From assembly GCA_964496595.1 (NCBI GenBank), contig CAZCAI010000018.1, positions 1 through 41,614 on the forward strand: a stretch of 41,614 nucleotides of DNA, read 5' to 3'. The notes beneath the pieces are model-generated. The model saw only the letters and a program-made list of their open reading frames with translations, did not search any database and had not been told where the DNA came from. Positions within the stretch are counted from its first letter, which is position 1; each line of letters begins with the position of its first letter. This stretch comes from JAAAOZ01 sp964496595. Its GTDB lineage: Bacteria > Chloroflexota > Anaerolineae > B4-G1 > SLSP01. Positions 15,681 through 24,155 of this stretch are shown here, in pieces. Position numbers and translations under genes: made by a program.

Positions 15681-16844
15681 ATGGCGTCCCGGGCGTCGAC
15701 CGAACTTCCCTCTAAAATTGATGGGGCCTTTTATGTTTGGGCGTTATGGACGCAACAGGGCCAGAGACGCACTTCACATCCTCGTGAGGTCGAGCTTATT
15801 GAGGAGAAATCACCGTTGACCTTGGACTTAAAGGTTCAGGATTGTGGATTCTCATGTACGTTAGAGCCAGGGGAAGGTTGGGAGTATCATAGATTAGCCT
15901 TCTCGCCGACTTCGAACGCACGATCAAAAAAGGATGACGCTGTTGCGATGGTTACTCCGTGCCGCGTTTCTATCAAGCTGCCCCGATCAAATCGTGGGCA
16001 GCTTCGCGCTTTTTATATCCCCGTGCGCTCGGTCAGCCGGCCGGTGTGGCAGGCGTTGCCCCGATCCGAGACGCCGGTGCGCGTGTTGGGCGCGTTTCGG
16101 CGCGTGATCGATCTGCTCGTGGATGATAGGGTGATCGCGCTGGCGCTGCCGGCGACGGGTAACGGCCCTTTTCACATCGTCGTGGGGGCGCTGCCGGCCT
16201 TTGAGGCGCGGGAGATGATGCTGAATTGGCGTGGGGATGTCATACACCTCGGACGATGGCGGCTGGATTTTGGGCCGTCGCCGGCGCTGTGGGAGCCGCG
16301 CCCGGATTGGAATGCGTTGTACCTTCGTGAGGATCGCCTGGCGGAGCTGCGCGCCCTCGCGCGCGAGGCAGCCCGCGCGTGTGAGGCGCCATCGCCTTTT
16401 GTCGCCTGGTTGCTTGGCGCGCCGATGCCCCAAATCACGGCCCTGGAGCGCGCTTTAGTCTGCCAGGATACGAATGATCTTCAGGAGGCTGTCGCTGCCA
16501 TCGCCGGCCTGGGGCCGGGCCTCACACCCTCTGGGGATGATTTCTTGGCCGGCGTGATGATCGCGAGTCGAATAGTGGAGAAAGCCACGCGCCTCAACGT
16601 CCCCAATGTGATCTTCGAGGCTGCCCAGCCCCGCACTAATCGCATCAGCCGCGCATTTCTACGCGCCGCCCGCGATGGTCAGGTCGACGAGCGCTGGCAG
16701 CGGCTGTTGGCGGCGCTGGCAGGGCCAACCCCCGCATCTCTGGAGCGGCGCACGTTGGAACAACGCACGCGGGCTGTCCTGGGCTTCGGCGCCAGCTCCG
16801 GGCTTGATATGTTGGCCGGCTTCCTCTGGTTCTGTGCACTGTGA
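15681..16844 (+). CDS. DUF2877 protein (YlbF/AllH-like, carbamoyltransferase-associated)
   Basis: A 387-residue protein. The C-terminal two thirds carry the DUF2877 signature GLGPGLTPSGDDFLAGVM. In E. coli the DUF2877 protein YlbF is encoded with FdrA and YlbE (DUF1116); together they are reported as the oxamate carbamoyltransferase of anaerobic allantoin breakdown. The same three families occur here within 5 kb. The first 90-110 residues are odd: they are A+T-richer, show no family motif and make the protein longer than E. coli YlbF. The strong promoter just upstream supports ATG 15681, but its ribosome site is weak, and ATG 15948 is an alternative. fdrA follows directly. Confidence 0.85.
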   Translation: MASRASTELPSKIDGAFYVWALWTQQGQRRTSHPREVELIEEKSPLTLDLKVQDCGFSCTLEPGEGWEYHRLAFSPTSNARSKKDDAVAMVTPCRVSIKLPRSNRGQLRAFYIPVRSVSRPVWQALPRSETPVRVLGAFRRVIDLLVDDRVIALALPATGNGPFHIVVGALPAFEAREMMLNWRGDVIHLGRWRLDFGPSPALWEPRPDWNALYLREDRLAELRALAREAARACEAPSPFVAWLLGAPMPQITALERALVCQDTNDLQEAVAAIAGLGPGLTPSGDDFLAGVMIASRIVEKATRLNVPNVIFEAAQPRTNRISRAFLRAARDGQVDERWQRLLAALAGPTPASLERRTLEQRTRAVLGFGASSGLDMLAGFLWFCAL

Positions 16845-16898
16845 GTTGTGTGTGAGACGGCTATTTGTATATTTGATTATTTGCATAAGGAGGACATT

Positions 16899-18464
16899 TT
16901 GATCAAGAAGACGATTATCAAGAGTGGAGAGTATTATGACTCCGTCACGCTGATGGAGGTGGCCCAGGGCCTCTTGGATCTGGAGGGCGTGGAGGACGCC
17001 GCCGTTGTGATGGGGACGCCGGCCAACAAAGGCATCCTCAAGGATGCGGATCTGCTGACGCCGGAGGCGCAGGCTTCTTCATCGGATGATCTGGTCATCG
17101 CGGTGAGTGCCGCCTCGGAGGAGGTCGCGGCCTCGGCGATGGAGAAAGCGGATGAATTGCTAGTCGCCTCGCGCTCGGTCGCCGAGGAGAAAGGCATGGC
17201 CGCCCCGCCCAAGACGATGGCCGCCGCCGTGCAGCGGCTCGAAGGCGCGAACATCGTCCTGATCTCCGTGGCGGGCCGGTACGCGACGGGCGTCGCGCGC
17301 GATGCGCTAAACAAGGGGTTGCACGTCTTCCTCTTCAGCGACAACGTCAGCGTCGAGGACGAGATCACGCTCAAGCAGATCGGCGCGGAGAAGGGCCTGC
17401 TGGTCATGGGGCCGGACGCCGGCACCGCGATCATCAACGGCTTCGCGTTAGGCTTCGCCAACGATGTCCCGCGCGGCCCCGTCGGCGTCGTGGCGGCCGC
17501 CGGCACGGGCCTGCAATCGGTGACGAGTAACCTCTCGCGGATGGGCGTGGGCATCTCCCAGGCCATCGGCACCGGCGGACGCGATCTCAAGAGCGCTGTG
17601 GGCGGCATTATGATGCTGGAGGGCCTCAAAGCGTTGCAGGCCGATCCTGAGACCGAGGTCTTGCTCCTGGTCTCCAAACCGCCCGCGCCGGAGGTGGCCG
17701 AAAAGGTGCTGGCCCAACTCAAGGAGAGCGACAAGCCCGCCATCGTCTGCTTTTTAGGCGGCGATCCCCAGGCGGTCAAGACCGCGGACGCGATCCCGGC
17801 GGCGACGTTGGAAGAGGCGGCGGAGCTGGCGGCCGCCGTCGTGGCGGGCAAAGCGCCCGATAAAGCGCTCAAGAAACTCAAAAAGCGCGACAAGAAGCTG
17901 CAGAAGCAGGCGAAGAAGTACAAAAAGCAGTTGGCGGCGGATCAAAGATACTTCCGCGGGCTGTTCAGTGGTGGTACCTTTTGTTATGAAACTCAATTGA
18001 TCCTCAAAGAGTTACTGGATGAGAAGGTCGTCTCCAACGCGCCGGTGGACAAGGCGCTCAAGATGGCGGATTCCAACGTCAGCGAGGGCCACGTGGTCGT
18101 CGATTTGGGCGAGGATGAGTTCACCGTCGGGCGGCTGCACCCCATGTTAGATCCGACGCTGCGCAATCGGCGCATCATCCACGAAGCTGCCGATCCAGAG
18201 ACCGCCATCATCTTCTTAGATGTTGTGCTCGGCTACGGCGTCCATCCCGATCCGGCCGGCGCGGCCGTCGAGGCCATTCGCGAAGCGCAGGCCAAGCTAA
18301 AAGAAGCGGGCCGCACCGTCCTCTTTATAGCCTCGGTCTGCGGCACGGAAGGCGATCCGCAGGATGCGCCCGCCCAGGAAGCGAAGTTGGAGGAGGCAGG
18401 CGTCATTGTCCTCCCCAGCAACGCGGCGGCGACGAAGTTAGCCGGGTACATCTTGGCTTCGTAG
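16899..18464 (+). CDS. fdrA: FdrA family protein (succinyl-CoA synthetase-like, carbamoyltransferase subunit)
   Basis: A 521-residue protein related to succinyl-CoA synthetase. It has a CoA-ligase-like core with VAAAGTGLQSV and GTGGRDLKSAVGG, the segment that corresponds to the ligase family's second Rossmann-like domain. A very Lys-rich stretch (about residues 325-350) precedes the C-terminal half, which opens with FSGGTFCYE. In E. coli FdrA is a subunit of oxamate carbamoyltransferase, which splits oxalurate with phosphate to oxamate and carbamoyl phosphate. I place the start at TTG 16899, five bases after AAGGAGG; the longer GTG frame from 16848 has no site. The DUF1116 partner lies downstream after a two-gene insertion. 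No carbamate kinase is in the window. Confidence 0.9.
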   Translation: MIKKTIIKSGEYYDSVTLMEVAQGLLDLEGVEDAAVVMGTPANKGILKDADLLTPEAQASSSDDLVIAVSAASEEVAASAMEKADELLVASRSVAEEKGMAAPPKTMAAAVQRLEGANIVLISVAGRYATGVARDALNKGLHVFLFSDNVSVEDEITLKQIGAEKGLLVMGPDAGTAIINGFALGFANDVPRGPVGVVAAAGTGLQSVTSNLSRMGVGISQAIGTGGRDLKSAVGGIMMLEGLKALQADPETEVLLLVSKPPAPEVAEKVLAQLKESDKPAIVCFLGGDPQAVKTADAIPAATLEEAAELAAAVVAGKAPDKALKKLKKRDKKLQKQAKKYKKQLAADQRYFRGLFSGGTFCYETQLILKELLDEKVVSNAPVDKALKMADSNVSEGHVVVDLGEDEFTVGRLHPMLDPTLRNRRIIHEAADPETAIIFLDVVLGYGVHPDPAGAAVEAIREAQAKLKEAGRTVLFIASVCGTEGDPQDAPAQEAKLEEAGVIVLPSNAAATKLAGYILAS

Positions 18465-18486
18465 CATTACGGAAGGAGCGTGCGGT

Positions 18487-18762
18487 ATGGTCGAGGAATT
18501 AGAGACCATTGTTGTTCCCCGAAAGATGCTTGAGGAATTACAGGGTGAACGTGAGCAGTGGCTTCAGGAGATTATTCATCTGGGCGTTCAACAGCTCAAG
18601 ATTCGCCGTGCTTTAGAGATTTACCAAGCTGGCGATTGCTCGTTAGGTTATGCTGCGGAGCAGGTCGATATTCCCAAGCAAGAGCTTATTCGAGAAGCCC
18701 GTGCCCGAGGCATCGAGCCAACCTTCGATGAGCGGATTGTCCAGGAAGAACTGACTGCATAA
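18487..18762 (+). CDS. UPF0175 family protein, putative antitoxin
   Basis: A 91-residue protein of the UPF0175 type: an N-terminal strand and helix, then ALEIYQAGDCSLGYAAEQVDIP, a helix-turn-helix-like segment. Such proteins usually precede a DUF3368 PIN-like protein, as here, and are treated as antitoxin-like; this is not proven for most members. The stop shares one base with the next start (TAATG). Together they separate fdrA from the DUF1116 gene, which suggests insertion of a small module into an existing operon. Confidence 0.85.
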   Translation: MVEELETIVVPRKMLEELQGEREQWLQEIIHLGVQQLKIRRALEIYQAGDCSLGYAAEQVDIPKQELIREARARGIEPTFDERIVQEELTA

Positions 18763-19292
18763 TGCGAGCGCCTGGAAGCCATCCCGTCGTATGCGATGCT
18801 GGCCCATTACTCGTCCTAGCTAAATTGCATCAACTATATTTGCTCAAGTCGCTCTATGGCTATGTCCATATCCCTGAAGCTGTTTACGAAGAGGCTGTCA
18901 CGGTGGGATTACGGCGTGGTTATGTTGATGTTCAAGTGCTACATCAATTTCTAACGCAAGTTGGATGGAAACCTGTGCAGGTTAGTTTATCCAATGCCCC
19001 AACGCTTGTGCGAACTTCTCGTCTAGATCGCGGAGAGAAGGAGGTGTTGGCATTGGCATTTCAACTTGAAGGCGCCGATGTGCTGATGGATGAAACGCTA
19101 GGACGAGAAGTAGCTCGCCAATTGCATCTCTCAACATGTGGCTCATTAGGTGTTCTAATGAAGGCGTACCGTCAAGGATTGCTCAATTTGGAACAATTGC
19201 GATTGAACTTCGATGAGATAGAGCGGAGAAAAGACATTTGGATCAATCCCGCATTGGTCAAACGGTTACTACAAGAGATTCGCAGAGAGTGA
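18762..19292 (+). CDS. DUF3368 PIN-like protein, putative toxin
   Basis: A 176-residue DUF3368 protein. Motifs include VVCDAGPLLVLAKL at the N-terminus (first acidic residue of the PIN-like site), IPEAVYEEAV, LDRGEKEVLALA, VLMDETLGREVAR and GSLGVLMKAYRQGL. PIN-like proteins are metal-dependent nucleases; for DUF3368 this is inferred from fold. It is translationally coupled to the UPF0175 gene. Codon use looks more A+T-rich than the flanking fdrA and DUF1116 genes, consistent with separate origin. Confidence 0.87.
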   Translation: MRAPGSHPVVCDAGPLLVLAKLHQLYLLKSLYGYVHIPEAVYEEAVTVGLRRGYVDVQVLHQFLTQVGWKPVQVSLSNAPTLVRTSRLDRGEKEVLALAFQLEGADVLMDETLGREVARQLHLSTCGSLGVLMKAYRQGLLNLEQLRLNFDEIERRKDIWINPALVKRLLQEIRRE

Positions 19293-19305
19293 AATAGGAG
19301 AGACT

Positions 19306-20703
19306 ATGGCAATTCAAGATTTGTTCGGCCAGGAGTTGAAGGCCGTGAATATCGGATTAGAGGATTTTGCTGCCAGTTTAGAGGATCAGGGCGCTGAAGC
19401 GGTGCATGTGGATTGGCGCCCGCCGCTGGAAGGCTACGTGGAATTGACCCACACGCCGGATGGCAAGGAAATCGACGCGATCAACGCGGAGGCGGTAGAG
19501 CGCATCCGCACGGGCCGCCCGTTGTTGGTCGGGATGGATCTGGCGAAGAATGTCATCCCCGGCATGGGCGAGCGGATGATTCTGCACGCCGGCCCGCCCG
19601 TCGAATGGGATCGAATGTGCGGCCCGACGCGCGGGGCCGTGATGGGCGCGGCGGTCTACGAGGGTTGGGCCGACTCCTACGAGGAGGCGGCGGAGATGGC
19701 GGCGGCGGGCGAGTTCGAGTTCGACCCGTGCCATCACCATCACGCCGTCGGCCCGATGGCGGGGATTGTCTCCCCCTCGATGCCAGTCTTCCTGGTCAAG
19801 AACAAGACCTTCGGTAATGTGGTCTACGCCACCCAGAACGAGGGCTTGGGCCGCGTGCTGCGCTACGGCGCCTATGGCGACGACGTCATCGAGCGCCTAA
19901 ACTGGATGGATGAGACGCTCTATCCCGCGCTCAAGCGCGCGTTGGAGCACACCGGCCCCATCGACCTGCGGAGCATCATCGCGCAGGCGCTGCACATGGG
20001 CGACGAGGTCCACAACCGCAATCGCGCGGCGACCTCGCTCCTCATCCGGCAACTCGCGCCGGCCTTGGTGGAAACCTCGGAGAAAGAGGCAGCCAAAGAG
20101 GTGTTGGCCTTCATCGATAGCAACGACCACTTCTTCCTCAACCTCTCGATGCCGGCAATCAAGGCGATGTTGGAAGCGGCCGAGGGCATGGATGGCTGCT
20201 CCGTGGTCACCGTGATGGCGCGCAACGGCACCGACTTTGGCATCCGCGTGGCGAGCATGCCCGACCGCTGGTTCACCGCGCCCGCGCCGATGGTGGATGG
20301 GCTGTGGCTGCCCGGCTACACCGCTGAGGACGCGAATCCCGACATCGGCGACTCCAGCATCACGGAGACGGGCGGCTGTGGCGGCTTCGCGATGGCGGCC
20401 GCGCCCGCGATTGTGCGCTTCGTCGGCGGGACCTCCTCGCTGGCGTTGAGCGTGACGCAGGAGATGTACCAGATCACCGCCGGCGAGCACGAGTTCTTCA
20501 CCGTGCCGGTGCTCAACTTCCGGGGCACGCCCCTGGGCATCGATATTCGCAAAGTGATGGGCAGCGGCATCCCGCCGTTCATCAACACGGGCATCGCTCA
20601 CAAAGAGCCGGGCGTCGGCATGGTCGGCGCCGGGCTGGTGCGCGCGCCCAAGAAATGCTTCGAGGATGCGTTCGCGGCCTTTGTGGAGAAATACGGGGAG
20701 TAG
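19306..20703 (+). CDS. DUF1116 protein (YlbE/AllG-like, carbamoyltransferase subunit)
   Basis: A 465-residue DUF1116 protein, the usual length. In E. coli the relative YlbE works with FdrA and YlbF as oxamate carbamoyltransferase. Conserved-looking stretches include DPCHHHHAVGPMAGIVSPSM, FLVKNKTFGNVVY and ITETGGCGGFAMAAAPAIV. ATG 19306 is preceded by AGGAGAG. It lies just after the UPF0175/DUF3368 pair and probably shared the transcript of fdrA originally. The region after its stop is a run of GGAGTAGG-like repeats. Confidence 0.9.
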   Translation: MAIQDLFGQELKAVNIGLEDFAASLEDQGAEAVHVDWRPPLEGYVELTHTPDGKEIDAINAEAVERIRTGRPLLVGMDLAKNVIPGMGERMILHAGPPVEWDRMCGPTRGAVMGAAVYEGWADSYEEAAEMAAAGEFEFDPCHHHHAVGPMAGIVSPSMPVFLVKNKTFGNVVYATQNEGLGRVLRYGAYGDDVIERLNWMDETLYPALKRALEHTGPIDLRSIIAQALHMGDEVHNRNRAATSLLIRQLAPALVETSEKEAAKEVLAFIDSNDHFFLNLSMPAIKAMLEAAEGMDGCSVVTVMARNGTDFGIRVASMPDRWFTAPAPMVDGLWLPGYTAEDANPDIGDSSITETGGCGGFAMAAAPAIVRFVGGTSSLALSVTQEMYQITAGEHEFFTVPVLNFRGTPLGIDIRKVMGSGIPPFINTGIAHKEPGVGMVGAGLVRAPKKCFEDAFAAFVEKYGE

Positions 20704-20738
20704 GGAGTAGGAAGCATGGAGTAGGGGAGTAGGTGGGG

Positions 20739-20822
20739 AGGTGCAACGCACTTTTGTGCCTGAAGAATAGGTGCGGATCGTGTCAGAGATCACTTAATAC
20801 TTGATGCAAGTGCGTTGCACCT
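20739..20822. repeat. 84-bp element with perfect 15-bp inverted ends
   Basis: AGGTGCAACGCACTT (20739-20753) and its exact reverse complement (20808-20822), separated by 54 nt. No reading frame inside. It looks like a miniature inverted-repeat or REP-like element between the DUF1116 gene and the secreted protein gene. It might also act as a terminator, though no T-run follows. Confidence 0.65.
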
Positions 20823-20855
20823 TAAGGTTAAACAATTACGGGCAAGGAGGTTGTC

Positions 20856-23594
20856 ATGCAGAACAAGGTAAAGCTGTTGATCGGCCTGCTGTTTTTGAGC
20901 GTGTTGTTGGTCGTTGTGACCAGTATAACGGCGCGTCCGGCCCTGGCTGCTGACCCCAGCCCGCCTACATCGACTGTGAAGTTGATCTTTATTCATCACT
21001 CTTGTGGCGGACACTGGCTGGCCGATACCAGCGAGAGTGAGTATCCGGCTGGTGGTCTGGGCCAGGCGCTGATGAATGACAATTACTTCGTCAGCGCCAC
21101 CAACTACGGGTGGGGGCCGGGCGTGATCGGCAGCCATACCAACATTCTCGATTGGCCCCGCTGGTTCACCGATACGGTGATGAGCGCGGTTTACACTGAG
21201 ACCGGCCAAAACATTTGCGGTGAGGGGATGTGTTTCGGCGATTGGGCGCGTATGGCGGACCCCAATCCGGACAGGCAGAACGAGATCGTGATGTTCAAGT
21301 CGTGTTATCCCAACTCTGACCTGTACGGCAATCCCAACGATCCGCCGGCCAGCGAACCCAATGATTGGGAATACTCGGTTGCCAATGCTAAAGCTGTTTA
21401 TAATGAGATATTGACTTACTTTGAAGCGCATCAGGAAAAGCTCTTCATTGTAATTACTGCGCCGCCTATGACGGAAGTATCTTACGTTGCCAATGATCAT
21501 TCGACGCCAGCCGCTGAACGCGCGGCCAACGCGCGCGCTTTCAATAATTGGCTGGTCAATGAGTGGTTGATAGATTATCCGCATAACAATGTGGCTGTCT
21601 TCGACTTTTACAATGTCCTGACGTCCAATGGGAGCACCTCACGAGTAGATGATACCAGTACAAATGAGGAACCGCACGACTACGAGATGCGCCCAGATGG
21701 TAATCATCACTATTGGGATGGCAGTGCAATTATTCATACCCAGACCATCAGTAACAACTTTGCAGCCTATCCCTATTACTCAGATCCGCTGACTGTCACC
21801 GAACCGTGGGCCGATGATCATCCTACTGCAGCCGGTAATCAAAAAGCCACCGCCGAGTTCGTGCCGCTGCTCAACGTCTTCTACAATCGCTGGCAGGCTG
21901 GGGAGACGCCTTCTTGTGTGGGCCTCACGGATGTGGGTATCGCCGGGCCGACGAGCGGCTACACGGGCACGAGCACCACCTTCACCGCGCTCGTCACACC
22001 GACCGATGCAAGCACCCCCATCACCTACACATGGACGCCCACGCCGGACTCCGGGCAGGATAGTCCCAGCGCGACCTACACCTGGGCTGTGACCGGCGCG
22101 CAGACCATCACGCTCACCGCCGCGAACTGCGGCGGCAGCGCCACGGCGACACACACCATCACGTTGAAGGCTCCCAGCACGGAGATTTTCCCCCTTTATC
22201 TGCCCTTGATCTTGAAGGGCTGGGGCGCGTCGCCAACGCCGACGCCAACGGATACGCCTGAACCAACGGATACGCCGCCGCCCACCGGCGATCTTGTCCA
22301 ACCGGGTGATTTCACCTACTTAGGCGCGTTTCGTTTGCCCGACCGAGAAGCCGGTGCGCCTGATCAAGAGAGTTGGGAATATAGCGGCGGCGCGTTGACC
22401 TATTATCCCGCTGGCGATTCCGGCGGCGAAGGGGATGGACATCCCGGCTCGCTCTTTGGTACCGGGCACAACGTTCATAACTATGTCTCCGAGGTCAGTA
22501 TCCCCGCTCCAACGGACTCCTCCAACGTGGCGGAACTCAACTATGCCGAGAAGATCCAGGGGTTTGCCGACGTGCGGGACGGTCTGTTCGGTGCATTGAC
22601 CGAGATGCCCCGCGTGGGAATGCAATACCTCCCGGCGCAGACGGGGCAATCGTCGGCCAAGCTGCATTTATCCTGGGGTGCGCACCATCAGGACGAAGGA
22701 TCGCCCACTCATACCCCCTCCCACGCCTGGTGCGATCTCACGCTGTCCGAACCGAACACGCAGGGGGCTTGGTGGATGGGCGAGGCCACCGTCGAGCGCC
22801 TCTACCGTGCCAATGATTATATCTTTGAGATTCCATCCTCCTGGGCCGATGCGCGCCTGGGAGGGGCCAGACTAGCTACGGGCCGCTATCGCGACGGGGG
22901 CTGGTCGGGGATGGGGCCTAACATCTTTGCCTATGGCCCGTGGCTTGATGGCAGTCCGCCGGTTTCGGGCACTGTCCTGACCGCCCAAGAACTGCTGGCC
23001 TATTCCTATTCCGGCGGCGACCACACGCTGGATTACTATCACGATTCTGACGACTGGACCGGTGGTGCCTGGCTGACCGCCGGAAGCAGGTCGGCCGTCG
23101 TCTTCGTGGGTACCAAAGGCGGTGGCGATTACTGGTGGTATGGCTATGCCAGTCCCGCCGGCGACGGCGTGCCGTGCGTCTGGTTCCCGGACGAACCCTG
23201 GGAGGGGGACCCGGCTTGCTTCAAGTCATCCGATGGCTCAAGCTGCGTCGATGATTTCCCCCAAGGTTCCTGCACAGGATATGAGGAAATGACCAAGGGC
23301 TGGTGGAGCTCCCGCGCCGACGCGCAGATCATCTTTTACGATCCTGCCGACTTTGCCGCCGTCAAGAGCGGTACAATGGAACCCTACGAGCCGCAGCCTT
23401 ATGCCCGGCTGGACATCGACGATCACCTGCTCCTGGATTGGCCCATTGGCACCGAGACAGATTGTGGATTGGGCGATCAGCGCAAATGTCGCACCGGCGC
23501 CATCGCTTACGATCGTGAGCGAGGCTTCCTGTACGTCCTCGAACTCTTCGCCGACGATAGCAAGCCCGTCGTCCACGTGTGGCAGGTGGAGTAG
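20856..23594 (+). CDS. Large secreted protein, SGNH-like N-terminus and PKD-like domain
   Basis: A 912-residue exported protein. The signal peptide (1-31) ends at ALA/AD. Residues about 38-355 resemble an SGNH-type hydrolase: FIHHSCGGHW near the start and DDHPTAAGNQ near the end could be the first and last catalytic blocks. This is tentative, since the opening motif is not GDSL. A PKD-like repeat (about 365-440) is followed by FPLYLPLILKGW (about 444-455), a motif usually found at the end of secreted Anaerolineae proteins. A TPTPTDTPEPTD spacer then leads to a second module of about 420 residues (opening DFTYLGAFRLP) that I do not recognise. ATG 20856 follows AAGGAGG. There is no evident tie to the neighbouring catabolic genes. 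Confidence 0.72.
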   Translation: MQNKVKLLIGLLFLSVLLVVVTSITARPALAADPSPPTSTVKLIFIHHSCGGHWLADTSESEYPAGGLGQALMNDNYFVSATNYGWGPGVIGSHTNILDWPRWFTDTVMSAVYTETGQNICGEGMCFGDWARMADPNPDRQNEIVMFKSCYPNSDLYGNPNDPPASEPNDWEYSVANAKAVYNEILTYFEAHQEKLFIVITAPPMTEVSYVANDHSTPAAERAANARAFNNWLVNEWLIDYPHNNVAVFDFYNVLTSNGSTSRVDDTSTNEEPHDYEMRPDGNHHYWDGSAIIHTQTISNNFAAYPYYSDPLTVTEPWADDHPTAAGNQKATAEFVPLLNVFYNRWQAGETPSCVGLTDVGIAGPTSGYTGTSTTFTALVTPTDASTPITYTWTPTPDSGQDSPSATYTWAVTGAQTITLTAANCGGSATATHTITLKAPSTEIFPLYLPLILKGWGASPTPTPTDTPEPTDTPPPTGDLVQPGDFTYLGAFRLPDREAGAPDQESWEYSGGALTYYPAGDSGGEGDGHPGSLFGTGHNVHNYVSEVSIPAPTDSSNVAELNYAEKIQGFADVRDGLFGALTEMPRVGMQYLPAQTGQSSAKLHLSWGAHHQDEGSPTHTPSHAWCDLTLSEPNTQGAWWMGEATVERLYRANDYIFEIPSSWADARLGGARLATGRYRDGGWSGMGPNIFAYGPWLDGSPPVSGTVLTAQELLAYSYSGGDHTLDYYHDSDDWTGGAWLTAGSRSAVVFVGTKGGGDYWWYGYASPAGDGVPCVWFPDEPWEGDPACFKSSDGSSCVDDFPQGSCTGYEEMTKGWWSSRADAQIIFYDPADFAAVKSGTMEPYEPQPYARLDIDDHLLLDWPIGTETDCGLGDQRKCRTGAIAYDRERGFLYVLELFADDSKPVVHVWQVE

Positions 23595-23624
23595 GTGATG
23601 ACTTGTCTCTGGTGGGAGATATAG

Positions 23625-24011
23625 ATGGATGCGAAGAAGATTTGGCGCGTACTAAAATTCTCGGTGCTGATGTTGCTTTTCCCGGCGGGCATGGTGCTTT
23701 TCTTCGGTCTGTTTATCAAGACGACCGAGGAGTATGATTGTATTATGCGCACCGTTGCGCGAGATCCCGAAGTCGTGGAGGCTGTGGGGGAACCGGTCGC
23801 GGCGGGTTTCTTCGCCTGGTCGCCGTTCTTCGAGAGCGGAGGGCACGTGCGCCAGGGCTACTTCACTACCCGCATCTCCGGGCCGAGGGGGCGCGGCAGG
23901 ATCAAGGCGGATTTCTATCGCGCGCCGGTTGGGGCTACCATGGAGATCCGCTTCGAGGTGGATGGGCAAGAGACCGTGCTTCACAGCGGCGATTACACGT
24001 GCCCGGAGTAA
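23625..24011 (+). CDS. Small membrane protein resembling Coa1/cytochrome oxidase assembly factor
   Basis: A 128-residue protein with one N-terminal membrane helix (about 12-31). The following domain has VEAVGEPVAAG and TTRISGPRGRGRIKADF, a pattern seen in the Coa1/Tim21-like family (LG-x-P, then a GPKG-x-G strand pair). In that family the domain faces outward from the membrane. No respiratory oxidase genes are near, so the role is open. ATG 23625 follows GGTGGGAGA. Confidence 0.5.
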   Translation: MDAKKIWRVLKFSVLMLLFPAGMVLFFGLFIKTTEEYDCIMRTVARDPEVVEAVGEPVAAGFFAWSPFFESGGHVRQGYFTTRISGPRGRGRIKADFYRAPVGATMEIRFEVDGQETVLHSGDYTCPE

Positions 24012-24155
24012 AAGATGACCTCCTCGCTTGCCGCTGATTCGCCGATCCGCTGATTCGTGGAATCACATAGTTTTGTTGTTTTGCTGCTTTGTCACTTTGC
24101 AGCTTAGTTACTGTTCATATACACACATTCGCATATCTGATACAGGAGGTTTTAG

